Of a stretch of DNA of 64,000 nucleotides, positions 47,890 to 60,856 are shown piece by piece (positions within the stretch are counted from its first letter, which is position 1; the number at the start of each line of letters is the position of its first letter). The notes under the pieces were generated by a model. The model was not told the DNA's origin. It did no database searches and saw nothing but the letters and a program-made list of their open reading frames with translations. Source of the DNA: Archivesica marissinica (lineage: Eukaryota > Mollusca > Bivalvia > Venerida > Vesicomyidae); the NCBI GenBank assembly GCA_014843695.1, contig CM026393.1, positions 12,608,922 through 12,672,921 on the forward strand, written 5' to 3'. A program made the translations under genes and the position numbers.

Positions 47890-49180
47890 CGCATACACAA
47901 TATATATTTACAGTATACATACACAATATATATTTACAGTATACATACACAACATATATTTACAGTATACATACACAACATATATTTACAGTATACATAC
48001 ACAATATATATTTACAGTATACATACACAACATATATTTACAGTATACATACACAATATATATTTACAGTATACATACACAATATATATTTACAGTATAC
48101 ATACACAATATATATTTACAGTATACATACACAATATATATTTACAGTATACATACACAATATATATTTACAGTATACATACACAATATATATTTACAGT
48201 ATACATACACAATATATATTTACAGTATACATACACAATATATATTTACAGTATACATACACAATATATATTTACAGTATACATACACAATATATATTTA
48301 CAGTATACATACACAATATATATTTACAGTATACATACACAACATATATTTACAGTATACATACACAATATATATTTACAGTATACATACACAATATATA
48401 TTTACAGTATACATACACAATATATATTTACAGTATACATACACAATATATATTTACAGTATACATACACAATATATATTTACAGTATACATACACAATA
48501 TATATTTACAGTATACATACACAATATATATTTACAGTATACATACACAATATATATTTACAGTATACATACACAATATATATTTACAGTATACATACAC
48601 AATATATATTTACAGTATACATACACTATATATTTACAGTATACATACACAATATATATTTACAGTATACATACACAATATATATTTACAGTATACATAC
48701 ACAACATATATTTACAGTATACATACACAATATATATTTACAGTATACATACACAATATATATTTACAGTATACATACACAATATATATTTACAGTATAC
48801 ATACAAAATTTTACATAACAAAATATTTACAGATAATACACAATATATATTTACAGTATACATACACAATATATATTTACAGTATACATACACAATATAT
48901 ATTTACAGTATACATACACAACATATATTTACAGTATACATACACAACATATATTTACAGTATACATACACAATATATATTTACAGTATACACCCACAAT
49001 ATATATTTACAGTATACATACACAACATATATTTACAGTATATATACACAATATATATTTACAGTATACATACACAATATATATTTACAGCATACATACA
49101 CAATATATATTTACAGTATGCATACACAATATATATTTACAGTATACATACACAACATATATTTACAGTATACATACACA
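47890..49180. repeat. 26-bp minisatellite
   Basis: About 50 copies of ATACACAATATATATTTACA plus GTATAC, very uniform (AACATATAT variants). A short degenerate patch lies at 48800-48840. Confidence 0.96.
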
Positions 49181-49448
49181 ATTCAACATATTTTAGATTA
49201 GTCATATATTATACACATGAAACACATATTATTACAACCAAACATTTTCTCAAGAAATTTACAGATTTTTTTGTTTTTAATGCAGCGGCACATGCACAAC
49301 CACGCGTTGCTGCGCATGTCTATAAACAGACACATCGAGACAAGGTTTATATTATAGTAAGACAAGTATATATACATGTATACTTTTACTTCCCTATATA
49401 TACAAATCTACTTGGTAAACCAATATATATATATATATTTCCATAATA

Positions 49449-49949
49449 TTAAAGCGACATTACATCGCAAAAAGCAAATAAAATCCATGTTTTCAAGTAT
49501 AAATTCGTGGCTACTACAAATTCTTCCGAATACATTCGAACACTAACACTGAATCAATAAAGTGAAAGTAGGATTTCATATAATGCTCAACCACGCTTCT
49601 GCATTGACGTTTGTTTGTCACCGGAGTCAATACTAAGCGCGAGATAACGTCGTTTAAAAATAATTGAACTAAGACTAGTCTACAAATAAATATGCATAGG
49701 CACACATGTAAGATATAACGGTAAATATATACCATAAATCGAGTTATTCAGGATACACGAGTTGTATTACGCATGAATGTCGACCATGTTTACATTCTGT
49801 TGTTATGTCAACAAACCGCGTATACGACGTTTGCTTATTAGTTGAAATATTCAGTATTTGAGGCAAATATTTGGGGGGAAATTATACCATATAATAGGAA
49901 AATATATTCTGTAGAAATTTGTTTTTTCACCGATGTAGTTCCGCTTTAA
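49449..49949 (-). mobile_element. Inverted-repeat element, TTAAAGCGACA type
   Basis: Second copy of the 16701-17228 family, in the opposite orientation. Left end TTAAAGCGACATTACATCGC; right end read inward TTAAAGCGGAACTACATCGG. About 500 bp and non-coding. Confidence 0.87.
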
Positions 49950-50054
49950 CATAGAAAAGTTACAAAATCGCGCGAAATAGTTTCTAGGTTTACAATACAC
50001 TATGGAACTAACATTTTCCCTAAAATACTTCATATATCCAGTTTTAAGGTTTCA

Positions 50055-50621
50055 ATGTGGATGCTCTGTTTTGTACCTTCTACAACCCTACTGCTGTGGG
50101 GTGTTGCCACATTCTGTGGAGTAATGGCTGGGGAAGATGGCCTTGGCTGGTTGCTGACGTTTCTGGAATCCTCCGTGGTGTTGTTACTGTTGATAGCTGT
50201 GGTAAATCACGCGAAGGCTGGTGAAGATGGCCTTGGCTGGTTGCTGAAGGTTCTGGAATCTTACGTGGTGTTGTTACTGTTGATAGCTGTGGTAAATCAC
50301 GCGAAGGCTGGTGAAGATGGCCGTGGCTGGTTGCTGACGTTCCTGGAATCCTCCGTGGTGTTGTTACTGTTGATAACTGTGGTAAATCACGCGAAGGCTG
50401 GTGAAGATGGTCTTGGCTGGTTGCTGAAGTTTCTGGAATCCTCCGTGGTGTTGCTACTGTTGATAACTGTGGTAAATCACGCGAAGGCTAATGAAGATGG
50501 TCATGACTGGTTGCTGAAGTTTCTGGAATCCTCCGTGGTGTTGCTACTGTTGATAGCTGTGGTAAATCACGCGAAGGCTAATGAAGATGGTCATGACTGG
50601 TTGCTGAAGTTTGTAATGTGA
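50055..50621 (+). CDS. Possible repeat-encoded hydrophobic protein (doubtful)
   Basis: An open frame of 188 codons starts MWMLCFVPSTTLLLWGVATF, which looks like a signal or membrane segment, then repeats a 30-residue unit about five and a half times. Each unit has a polar part (AGEDGLGWLL) and a hydrophobic part (ESSVVLLLLIAVVNHAK), so the product would cross a membrane repeatedly or be insoluble. The DNA is a 90-bp tandem repeat whose polar segment continues downstream as a 73-bp array that is not open. No known family is recognised, and there is no splice or promoter evidence. A minisatellite that happens to be open is at least as likely as a gene. Confidence 0.25.
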   Translation: MWMLCFVPSTTLLLWGVATFCGVMAGEDGLGWLLTFLESSVVLLLLIAVVNHAKAGEDGLGWLLKVLESYVVLLLLIAVVNHAKAGEDGRGWLLTFLESSVVLLLLITVVNHAKAGEDGLGWLLKFLESSVVLLLLITVVNHAKANEDGHDWLLKFLESSVVLLLLIAVVNHAKANEDGHDWLLKFVM

Positions 50622-51090
50622 TACTTTGACCAGACTGGGTATGAGTAAGGCTGGTGAAGATGGTCATGGCTGGTTGCTGAAGTTTGTAATGTGATACTTT
50701 GACCAGACTGGGTATGAGTAAGGCTGGTGAAGATGGTCATGGCTGGTTGCTGAAGTTTGTAATGTGATACTTTGACCAGACTGGGTATGAGTAAGGCTGG
50801 TGAAGATGGTCATGGCTGGTTGCTGAAGTTTGTAATGTGATACTTTGACCAGACTGGGTATGAGTAAGGCTGGGGAAGATGGTCATGGCTGGTTGCTGAA
50901 GTTTGTAATGTGATACTTTGACCAGACTGGGTATGAGTAAGGCTGGGGAAGATGGTCATGGCTGGTTGCTGAAGTTTGTAATGTGATACTTTGACCAGAC
51001 TGGGTATGAGTAAGGCTGGTGAAGGTGGTCATGGCTGGTTGCTGAAGTTTGTAATGTGATACTTTGACCAGACTGGGTATGAGTAAGGCT
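50123..51090. repeat. 90-bp array passing into a 73-bp array
   Basis: GAAGATGG landmarks lie 90 bases apart from 50133 to 50583, then 73 bases apart (50656, 50729 and on). The two units share GAAGATGGTCATGGCTGGTT and GCTGAAGTTT. In the shorter unit the rest is replaced by GATACTTTGACCAGACTGGG. Confidence 0.93.
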
Positions 51091-51385
51091 GTATCATGAG
51101 TAGGAGACACGTTGGTATCATAATACTCATCATGCGTAGACTTTGATGTAAAGTGTTATATTGTGTAATTACATCCGAGTAAATCTGTTGTTATATTTCG
51201 ACGGCTTCGGTTATGAACTAGATAATCGAACATAGAACCTGGGTTGATACGGTCACACAATAGCAGCATTCTCAAGAATTGGTCAAATAATTTACATGTA
51301 TATGACTTCAAGAGATTTACGACCTATCATAAACTTAATTAACTCCTTCCCATGCTTTGCATGTTTAATATAGTCAAAATGAGAG
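51091..51385. other. Gene-less spacer
   Basis: No supported feature. Confidence 0.5.
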
Positions 51386-51654
51386 TGTGGATGTCGTGAT
51401 AGCGCTGTGGTAGCGCTGTGGTAGCGTGTTCGACTCATGTGCGAATGGCCGTAAATTTGTATAAACTATTATGAGTTTAAATTTTTATTTAGTTTACAAA
51501 TAAACGATTGCGAAGCAAGGTTTAACATCTTGTATTAATCTTCGCTCTCCCTTGTGGCGATGGAATCCACCAGGAATGATGTCTCGAGAGTGAATAATAT
51601 AAGTTGTAAGAACTTGTTTCACAATCGAGCTAAAATAAATTTGTATAAACTAGG
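51386..51654 (+). mobile_element. Type B SINE, rearranged
   Basis: Head GATGTCGTGATAGCGCTGTG with an internal duplication (GATAGCGCTGTGGTAGCGCT). It is interrupted after the anticodon region by a tail-like segment (about 51446-51540). The body resumes with TGTGGCGATGGAATCCACCA and ends AGCTAAAATAAATTTGTATA. Two SINE copies recombined, or one inserted into another. Confidence 0.78.
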
Positions 51655-51735
51655 TGACACATTACCGTTCATGGATTATAGATATAATGTCGTTGCATAC
51701 CATTGAGCGCACTCGTTTTTATTTATTATGCAGAC

Positions 51736-51797
51736 GTTAGGCGGACGATAGTTTAACACAAATAGGGTATGTCTATTAATACTGACACACATTTCAG
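51736..51797. repeat. Single copy of the 70-bp unit
   Basis: Begins GTTAGGCGGACGATAGTTTA and ends CACATTTCA, a diverged match to the unit that forms the array at 61323-62512. Confidence 0.8.
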
Positions 51798-52090
51798 TCA
51801 TGGTCAGGCTGTTGTAGTCATGGTAAGTCTGGTCTAGTAATGGTCAGGCTGTTGTATGCATGGTAAGTCTGGTCTAGTCACAGTCAGACTGTTGTAGGCA
51901 TAGTAAGTCTGGTCTATTCATGGTCAGGCTGTTGTAGGGCCTGTAGCCATCGTAAGTCTGATCTAGTCATAGTCATGCTGTTGTAGGCATGGTAAGTCTG
52001 GTCTAGTCATAGTCATGCTGTTGTATACATGGTAAGTCTGGTCTGGTCATGGTCAGGCTATTCTAGGCATGGTAAGTCTAGTGTAGTCAT
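51798..52090. repeat. 20-bp-type array (left part)
   Basis: About 14 diverged copies of GTCATGGTCAGGCTGTTGTA and GCATGGTAAGTCTGGTCTA in alternation. Related to the 20-bp array at 59857-60856. Confidence 0.85.
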
Positions 52091-52208
52091 TGTCAGTGTG
52101 ATGTAGACATACATTGTCAGTGTGATGTAGATATACATTGTCAGTGTGATGTAGATATACATTGTCAGTCTGATGTAGACATACATTGTCAGTGTGATGT
52201 AGACATAC
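52091..52208. repeat. 24-bp array (left part)
   Basis: About five copies of CATTGTCAGTGTGATGTAGA plus CATA. The array is cut at 52208 by the 2.64-kb element and resumes at 54845. Confidence 0.9.
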
Positions 52209-52828
52209 CGTCGCCTTAATGCTAAAACCGTTTAACTACAAATTTGCAAAATATGAGTATTTGGTATCCCTGGATTCGCCTCGCCTCGCTCTACACAATG
52301 CAACAAATGCCCTGTTTATAGCACGAATGTGCAAAGCGTAATCATTCGTGCAAAAAACGTCTAACTCATTATGTTCGTTTGATTTGAGATCTGAAAACAT
52401 CTATGCTATCAGCCAATTAAATGCAGTCTTACATACCACGTGATGTATGAACAACAACAAGAAAACGTGAACATGAATGTCTGCAAAATATTTCCCCTGT
52501 TCCTCAATATGTTATCAATATAGTCATGTAAATAGGTTCACACAGGCCTTATATCTTTTGAAGTTTTCATTTCCATCATAATTGCACTTGATTTATGTTC
52601 CCGACCTAACAACATCCACTCTGTTTGCTAATTGGATTCACATATACATCAACACCAGTACTTGAAATGACCACATTATGACAATGTAAGATTATAATGT
52701 CTATAAACTAACCCAGTGTATGTATAGTATCATGAACATGCACATATTCATGCTTATGCCAGGTGGTCTATGTATTTATACAGTTTCCTCATTCTTTGTT
52801 AATAATTGTATTTATATCATATTCAAGT

Positions 52829-53793
52829 CAACCCTAATTGATCTACCTGATGAAGTACTTGTACAGATATTGTGGTACATTGATCTACAACAACTCTTAC
52901 TGTGTGTAAACAGAGTTTGTCATAGACTGAAATATATAATAGTCATATTCTAAGCTGTGGAGCCACACTGAATTTGAACAACCGGTAACATTGGACAGGA
53001 CAGGGCTGTTTACTATTCTATCAAAATCTGCTGGAATAGTGGAACTCTTGTCTTCCTTGCACAATGTTTACGTGTACAGTTCCAGAACTTGACAAAGCCT
53101 TTTCATCAGCATGTTTTAATCGATTGGATTTTCTAAATATATCAGGGGCACCAATATCAACATTATCGTTCCTGCTAGACGCACCATGCATTAGAATCCT
53201 TGATCTGTCAGGGTATAAGTTGCTGGTGAACAAAGATTTCGAAACTTTAAACGAATGCCGAAACTTAGAGCAACTGTTCCTTAGTTTCACGAATATTTCG
53301 AAAACAACTCATACCAGGGTGTGTGATGGTAAACCACTGTATGTACTTGACGCATGTGCTGTGAAGCTGGACATTGATAACTGTAAGGCTCTATTGCAAA
53401 ACGTACACAGGCACTTCATTTCCGTCCACATTTCATTGGAGAATACCGTTGACGCGACAGTTTTCAAAGACGAAATCACGGATTGTTTCTTACATACTTG
53501 CATCAAAGTCTATCAAGATGAGCAATAGTAAACAGATAAACACATGGGATGATACTAGTTGTAATTTAGAGAATGCTGCTGAAAGTGACTCGGATCATGT
53601 TGTAATAGAAATTTATGATGCGAATGCCTTTTCACCTGCGTGTATTCAGGAAATGAAAAGTAAAGGGTTGTTGATCGATATGCGAGATGATGACGATGGT
53701 TCAGATAGAAATGATGAGGCGAATAGTGTTGTTAGAGTAGATGAGACTCAGTCTGAAAGACCCACTGACCATATTAAATTATGTCATGCTTAG
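52829..53793 (+). pseudogene. F-box / leucine-rich-repeat protein gene, frameshifted
   Basis: F-box proteins link substrates to SCF ubiquitin ligases through Skp1; LRRs usually hold the substrate. The first segment has a clear F box, LIDLPDEVLVQILWYIDLQQ then LLLCVNRVCHRLKYI (about 52832-52940). A frame change near 52950 leads to LWSHTEFEQPVTLDRTGLFT, the usual post-F-box region. A second change near 53065 leads to the LRR part at 53064-53528, with NRLDFLNISGAPISTL, IRILDLSGYKLL and NLEQLFLSF as LRR-like strands. After a third change near 53515 an acidic C-terminus follows (ESDSDHVVIEIYDANAFSPA, MRDDDDGSDRNDEAN) ending at 53793. No start codon is assigned. The distances are too short for introns, so these are frameshifts in an intron-less copy. 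It sits wholly inside the inverted-repeat element. Confidence 0.72.
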
Positions 53794-54034
53794 ACTTTTA
53801 TACTTAAAATCATTACAAGTTAAATGATTTAATGCTCTAAAATCTAAAAAGTATATGATTATTGACAGTATGGTCCACCTGTTTGGCAGTTGTTGTTTTA
53901 GGAGTTTTAAATGTTATATTGATTAATTACACGTCCGTTAAATTAAGTAAAGATAGAGTATACATTTATATTAATGCATACTTCTCTTCAAACGTATGAA
54001 CATATTTTTGTGGGAGATAACTTGAAGGTATACA

Positions 54035-54224
54035 CAGTCAAACCTGTCTATAAATGCCACCCTCGGGAAAGTAAAAAAGTGGCCTTTTTTGGCAGGTGAC
54101 CTCTCAATAGAGGGTTAAAATGCATTGAAAATGACTCGACGGGAGAGAAACAGTGTGGCCTTTAGAGACAGGTTTTTCATATGCGGCCTTTATTCGGAGG
54201 TGGCCTTTAGCACAGGTTTGACTG
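54035..54224. mobile_element. Miniature inverted-repeat element (CAGTCAAACCTGT ends)
   Basis: 190 bp. Left end CAGTCAAACCTGTCTATAAA; right end read inward CAGTCAAACCTGTGCTAAAG. Shares its tips with the 10434 element, but the inside (GTGGCCTTTAGAGACAGG) differs. TA follows on the right; the left flank is CA, so the target site has changed by one base or the tip is offset. Confidence 0.82.
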
Positions 54225-54844
54225 TATGTACATTAATACAACTACATATATGCTATAAAATGTTGAGTTGTTTGATTTATTAACATTGAATGACACTTCA
54301 TGGTTCAAACAAAAGTACTATAGCCATGCTTCAGACCCTACAGTACTATATAATGTATTGAACTGAAGTTGTCATCGATGTGATCCGATTTTGTCCGATT
54401 CGATGTCGCCAAGTTAATGGTTAGTCAGGATGTTCGCATTTTTGGCATTATTAACTATTTTGTTATGTATTCTTTACACTCTTGATATCCGAGTACTATC
54501 ACAGTATACATTTTGCAGATACGTTTCAGATCTAAAACCATTTATCTTGTTTACAAGATCGATATTTCAGGAACGAAACCGTGTAACTACACAAACGTTT
54601 TTAGATCTGAATTCTTGTAAAAAATGCCCAGTTTTCAAAAACATGTTTTCGATATTTCTCTGAAATGCATTGAACTATATATTTGAAAAGTGGCATAGTT
54701 GTTTATGGCATAACTACGCAAGCACATGCAAAAACACATGCGCATGCCTTGCAAAGTTGTTGAAAAAACAGGGATCAAATCTTTAAACCCATTTTTCTGA
54801 AATTGAAAATATTGTAGTTAGATGTTTTTAGAATTAAGGCGACG

Positions 54845-57800
54845 ATACATTGTCAGTCTGATGTAGATATACATTGTCAGTCTGATGTAGACATACATTG
54901 TCAGTCTGATGTAGACATACATTGTCAGTGTGATGTAGACATACATTGTCAGTGTGATGTAGACATACATTGTCAGTCTGATGTAGACATACATTGTCAG
55001 TGTGATGTAGACATACATTGTCAGTGTGATGTAGACATACATTGTCAGTGTGATGTAGACATACATTGTCAGTCTGATGTAGACATACATTGTCAGTCTG
55101 ATGTAGACATAGTGTGATGTAGACATACATTGTCAGTCTGATGTAGACATACATTGTCAGTGTGATGTAGACATACATTGTCATTGTGATGTAGACATAC
55201 ATTGTCAGTGTGATGTAGACATACATTGTCAGTGTGATGTAGACATACATTGTCAGTGTGATGTAGACATACATTGTCAGTCTGATGTAGACATACATTG
55301 TCAGTGTGATGTAGACATACATTGTCAGTCTGATGTAGACATACATTGTCAGTCTGATGTAGATATACATTGTCATTGTGATGTAGACATACATTGTCAT
55401 TGTAATGTAGACAAACATTGTCATTGTGATGTAGACATACATTGGCAGTGTGATGTAGACATACATTGTCAGTCTGATGTAGACTTACATTGTCAGTGTG
55501 ATGTATATATACATTGTCAGTGTGATGTAGATATACATTGTCAGTGTGATGTAGACATAGTGTGATGTAGACATACATTGTCATTGTGATGTAGACATAC
55601 ATTGTCATTGTGATGTAGACATACATTGTCAGTGTGATGTAGACATACATTGTCAGTGTGATGTAGACATACATTGTCAGTGTGATGTAGACATACATTG
55701 CCAGTCTGATGTAGACATACATTGTCAGTGTGATGTAGACATACATTGTCAGTCTGATGTAGATATACATTGTCAGTGTGATGTAGACATACATTGTCAG
55801 TGTGATGTAGACATACATTGTCAGTGTGATGTAGACATACATTGTCAGTGTGATGTATATATACATTGTCAGTGTGATGTAGACATACATTGTCAGTCTG
55901 ATGTAGACATACATTGTCAGTCTGATGTAGACATACATTGTCAGTCTGATGTAGACATAGTCTGATGTAAACATACATTGTCAGTGTGATGTAGACATAC
56001 ATTGTCAGTCTGATATAGACATAGTCTGATGTAGACATACATTGTCAGTGTGATGTAGACATACATTGTCAGTCTGATCTAGACATACATTGTCAGTGTG
56101 ATGTAGACATAGTGTGATGTAGACATACATTGTCAGTCTGATGTAGATATACATTGTCAGTGTGATGTAGACATATATTGTCAGTGTGATGTAGATATAC
56201 ATTGTCAGTCTGATGTAGACATAAATTGTCAGTCTGATGTAGACATACATTGTCAGTCTGATGTAGACATACATTGTGAGTCTGATGTAGACATACATTG
56301 TCAGTCTGATGTAGACATACATTGTCAGTGTGATGTAGACATACATTGTAGGTCTGATGTAGACATACATTGTCAGTGTGATGTAGACATACATTGTCGG
56401 TCTGATGTAGATATACATTGTCAGTCTGATGTAGATATACATTGTCGGTCTGATGTAGACATACATTGTCGGTCTGATGTAGATATACATTGTCAGTCTG
56501 ATGTAGATATACATTGTCAGTGTGATGTAGACATAGTGTGATGTAGACATACATTGTCAGTGTGATGTATACATACATTGTCAGCGTGATGTAGACATAC
56601 ATTGTCAGTGTGATGTAGACATACATTGTCAGTGTGATGTAGACATACATTGTCAGTCTGATGTAGACATACATTGTAGGTGTGATGTAGACATACATTG
56701 TCAGGCTGATGTAGACATACATTGTCAGTGTGATGTAGACATACATTGTCAGTGTGATGTAGACATACATTGTCAGTCTGATGTAGACATACATTGTAGG
56801 TGTGATGTAGACATACATTGTCAGGCTGATGTAGACATACATTGTCAGTGTGATGTAGACATACATTGTCAGTGTGATGTAGACATACATTGTCAGTCTG
56901 ATGTAGACATACATTGTAGGTGTGATGTAGACATACATTGTCAGGCTGATGTAGACATACATTGTCAGTGTGATGTAGACATACATTGTCAGTGTGATGT
57001 AGACATACATTGTCAGTCTGATGTAGACATACATTGTAGGTGTGATGTAGATATACATTGTCAGTGTGATGTAGACATACATTGTCAGTGTGATGTAGAC
57101 ATACATTGTCAGTGCGATGTAGACATACATTGTCAGTCTGATGTAGACATACATTGTCAGTCTGATGTAGACATACATTGTCAGTCTGATGTAGACATAC
57201 ATTGTCAGTGTGATGTAGACATACATTGTCAGTGTGATGTAGACATACATTGTCAGTCTGATGTAGACATACATTGTCAGTGTGATGTAGACATACATTG
57301 TCGGTCTGTTGTAGATATACATTGTCAGTGTGATGTAGATATACATTGTCCGTGTGATGTAGATATACATTGTCAGTCTGATGTAGACATACATTGTCAG
57401 TGTGATGTAGATATACATTGTCAATGTGATGTAGACATACATTGTCAGTGTGATGTAGATATACATTGTCAGTCTGATGTAGACATACATTGTCAGTGTG
57501 ATGTAGACATACATTGTCAGTCTGATGTAGACATACATTGTCAGTGTGATGTAGACATACATTGTCAGTCTGAGGTAGACATACATTGTCAGTGTGATGT
57601 AGACATACATTGTCAGTCTGATGTAGACATACATTGTCAGTGTGATGTAGATATACATTGTCAATGTGATGTAGACATACATTGTCAGTGTGATGTAGAT
57701 ATACATTGTCAGTCTGATGTAGACATACATTGTCAGCGTGATGTCGACATACATTGTCAGTGTGATGTAGACATACATTGTCAGTCTGATGTAGATATAC

Positions 57801-59856
57801 ATTGTCAGTGTGATGTAGACATACATTGTCAGTCTGATGTAGACATACATTGTCAGTCTGATGTAGATATACATTGTCAGTGTGATGTAGATATACATTG
57901 TCAGTCTGATGTAGATATACATTGTCAGTGTGATGTAGACATACATTGTCAGTCTGATGTAGACATACATTGTCAGTCTGATGTAGACATACATTGTCAG
58001 TGTGATGTAGACATACAGTGTCAGTCTGATGTAGATATACATTGTCAGTGTGATGTAGACATACATTGTCAGTCTGATGTAGACATACATTGTCAGTCTG
58101 ATGTAGATATACATTGTCAGTGTGATGTAGACATAGTGTGATGTAGACATACATTGTCAGTCTGATGTAGATATACATTGTCAGTGTGATGTAGACATAC
58201 ATTGTCAGTCTGATGTAGATATACATTGTCAGTGTGATGTAGATATACATTGTCAGTGTGATGTAGACATGCATTGTCAGTCTGATGTAGACATACATTG
58301 TCAGTGTGATGTAGACATACATTGTCAGTGCGATGTAGACATACATTGTCGGTCTGATGTAGACATACATTGTCAGTCTGATGTAGACATACATTGTCAG
58401 TCTGATGTAGATATACATTGTCAGTCTTATGTAGACATACATTGTCAGTCTAATGTAGGCATATATTGTCAGTCTGATGTAGACATACAGTGTCAGTCTG
58501 ATGTAGACATACATTGTCAGTCTGATGTAGACATACATTGTCAGTCTGAGGTAGTTATACATTGTCAGTGTGATGTAGACATACATTGTCAGTCTGATGT
58601 AGACATACATTGTCAGTCTGATGTAGATATACATTGTCAGTGTGATGTAGACATACATTGTCAGTGTGATGTAGACATACATTGTCAGTGTGATGTAGAC
58701 ATACATTGTCAGTCTGATGTAGACATACATTGTCAGTGTGATGTAGACATACATTGTCACTCTGATGTAGACATACATTGTCAGTGTGATGTAGACATAC
58801 ATTGTCAGTCTGATGTAGACATACATTGTCAGTGTGATGTAGACATTCATTGTCAGTGTGATGTAGACATACATTGTCAATCTGATGTAGACATACATTG
58901 TCTGTCTGATGTAGACATACATTGTCAGTCTGATGTAGACATACATTGTCAGTGTGATGTAGACATACATTGTCGGTCAGATGTAGACATACATTGTCAG
59001 TGTGATGTAGACATACATTGTCAGTGTGATGTAGACATACATTGTCAGTCTGATGTAGATATACATTGTCAGTGTGATGTAGACATACATTGTCAGTGTG
59101 ATGTATACATACATTGTCAGTGTGATGTAGACATACATTGTCAGTCTGATGTAGACATACATTGTCAGTGTGATGTAGACATACATTGTCACTCTGATGT
59201 AGACATACATTGTCAGTGTGATGTAGACATACATTGTCAGTCTGATGTAGACATACATTGTCAGTGTGATGTAGACATTCATTGTCAGTGTGATGTAGAC
59301 ATACATTGTCAATCTGATGTAGACATACATTGTCTGTCTGATGTAGACATACATTGTCAGTCTGATGTAGACATACATTGTCAGTGTGATGTAGACATAC
59401 ATTGTCGGTCAGATGTAGACATACATTGTCAGTGTGATGTAGACATACATTGTCAGTGTGATGTAGACATACATTGTCAGTGTGATGTATATATACATTG
59501 TCAGTCTGATGTAGACATACATTGTCAGTCTGATGTAGACATACATTGTCAGTCTGATGTAGACATACATTGTCAGTCTGATGTAGATATATATTGTCAG
59601 TGTGATGTAGACATAGTGTGATGTAGACATACATTGTCAGTGTGATGTAGATATACATTGTCAGTGTGATGTAGACATACATTGTCAGTGTGATGTAGAC
59701 ATACATTGTCATTCTGATGTAGACATACATTGTCAGTCTGATGTAGACATACATTGTCAATCTGATGTAGATATACATTGTCAGTCTGATGTAGACATAC
59801 ATTGTCAGTCTGATGTAGACATACATTGTCAGTCTGATGTAGACATACATTGTCAG
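54845..59856. repeat. 24-bp minisatellite array
   Basis: About 209 copies of ACATTGTCAGTSTGATGTAG plus ACAT. SNP-like variants (TGTGAT or TCTGAT, ATAT or ACAT) form higher-order blocks: a 120-bp block repeated four times at 56641-57050, 240-bp offsets around 57360-58130, and a 432-bp block at about 58690-58990 repeated at 59122-59422. A shortened monomer lacking ACATTGTC recurs at about 55110, 55560, 55957, 56018, 56110, 56533, 58132 and 59617. Long open frames here reflect the 24-bp period only. Confidence 0.97.
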
Positions 59857-60856
59857 TCTTGTCTAGCCAGGGTCAGTCTAGTGGAGTCATGGTCAGTATT
59901 GTCTAGTCATGTTACGTCTAGTCATGGTCAGTCTGATCTAGTCATGGTCAATGTAGTCTAGTCATGGTCAGCCTAGTCATGGTCAATGTAGTCGAGTCAT
60001 GGTCAGCATAGTATAGTCATGGTCAACCTAGTCTAGTCATGGTCAATGTAGTCTAGTCATGGTCAGTCTAGTCATGGTCAGCTTAGTCTAGTTATGGTCA
60101 ATGTAGGCTAGTCATGGTCAGTCGAGTAATGGTCAGCCTAGTCTAGTCATGGTCAGTCTGATCTAGTATTGGTCAATCTAACTAATCTAGTCATCGTTAG
60201 TCTGATCTAGTCATGGTCAATCTGATCTAGTCATGGTCAATCTGATTTAGTCATGGTCAGTCTGATCTAGTTATGGTCAATCTAGTCTAGTCATGGTCAG
60301 TCTGGTCTAGTCATTGTCAGTCTGGTCTAGTCATGGTCAATCTAGTCTAGTCATGGTCAATCTAACTAATCTAGTCATGGTTAGTCTGATCTAGTCATGG
60401 TCAGTCTGATCTAGTCATGGTCAGTCTGGTCTAATCATGATCAGTCTGATCTAGTCATGGTCATTCTGGTCTAGTCATGGTCAGTTTGATCTAGTCATGG
60501 TCAATCTGATATAGTCATGGTCAGTCTGCTCTAGTCATGGTCAGTCTGATCTAGTCATGGTCAGTCTGATCTAGTCATGGTCAATCTGATATAGTCATGG
60601 TCAATCTGATCTAGTCATGGTCAGTCTGATCTAGTCATGGTCAGTCTGCTCTAGTCATGGTCAATCTGATCTAGTCATGGTCAGTCTGATCTAGTCATGG
60701 TCAGCCTAGTCTAGTCATTGTCACTCTGAGCAAATCATGGTAAGTCTGATCTAGTCATGGTCAGTCTGATCTAGTCATTGTCAGTCTGGTCTAGTCATGG
60801 TCAATCTAGTCTAGTCGTGGTCAATCTGATCTAGTCATGGTCAATCTGATCTAGTC
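59857..60856. repeat. 20-bp array
   Basis: About 50 copies of GTCATGGTCAGTCTGATCTA, with shorter units early on (CAGCCTAGTC, AATGTAGTC). It shares TCAGTCTGAT and CTAG with the 24-bp unit, so the two arrays are probably derived from one another. Confidence 0.94.

Larger units (their letters stand above)
52209..54844 (+). mobile_element. 2.64-kb inverted-repeat element carrying an F-box/LRR pseudogene
   Basis: Left end CGTCGCCTTAATGCTAAAAC; right end read inward CGTCGCCTTAATTCTAAAAA. The first 33 positions agree at about 29. ATAC lies on both sides (52205-52208 and 54845-54848), and the outer sequence on both sides is the same 24-bp array, so the insertion is unambiguous. There is no recognisable transposase. 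Cargo is the F-box/LRR pseudogene at 52829-53793 and a smaller nested element at 54035-54224. Superfamily unknown. Confidence 0.85.

Noticed and set aside
47886..48818. 310-codon frame with a 26-residue repeat
   Set aside because: Three 26-bp units make 78 bases, giving the same peptide in every frame. No gene evidence.
54818..59850. Several frames of 100-800 codons (YVYITLTM, LHHTDNVC and VDIHCQSD patterns)
   Set aside because: By-products of the 24-bp repeat; stop-free in several frames on both strands.
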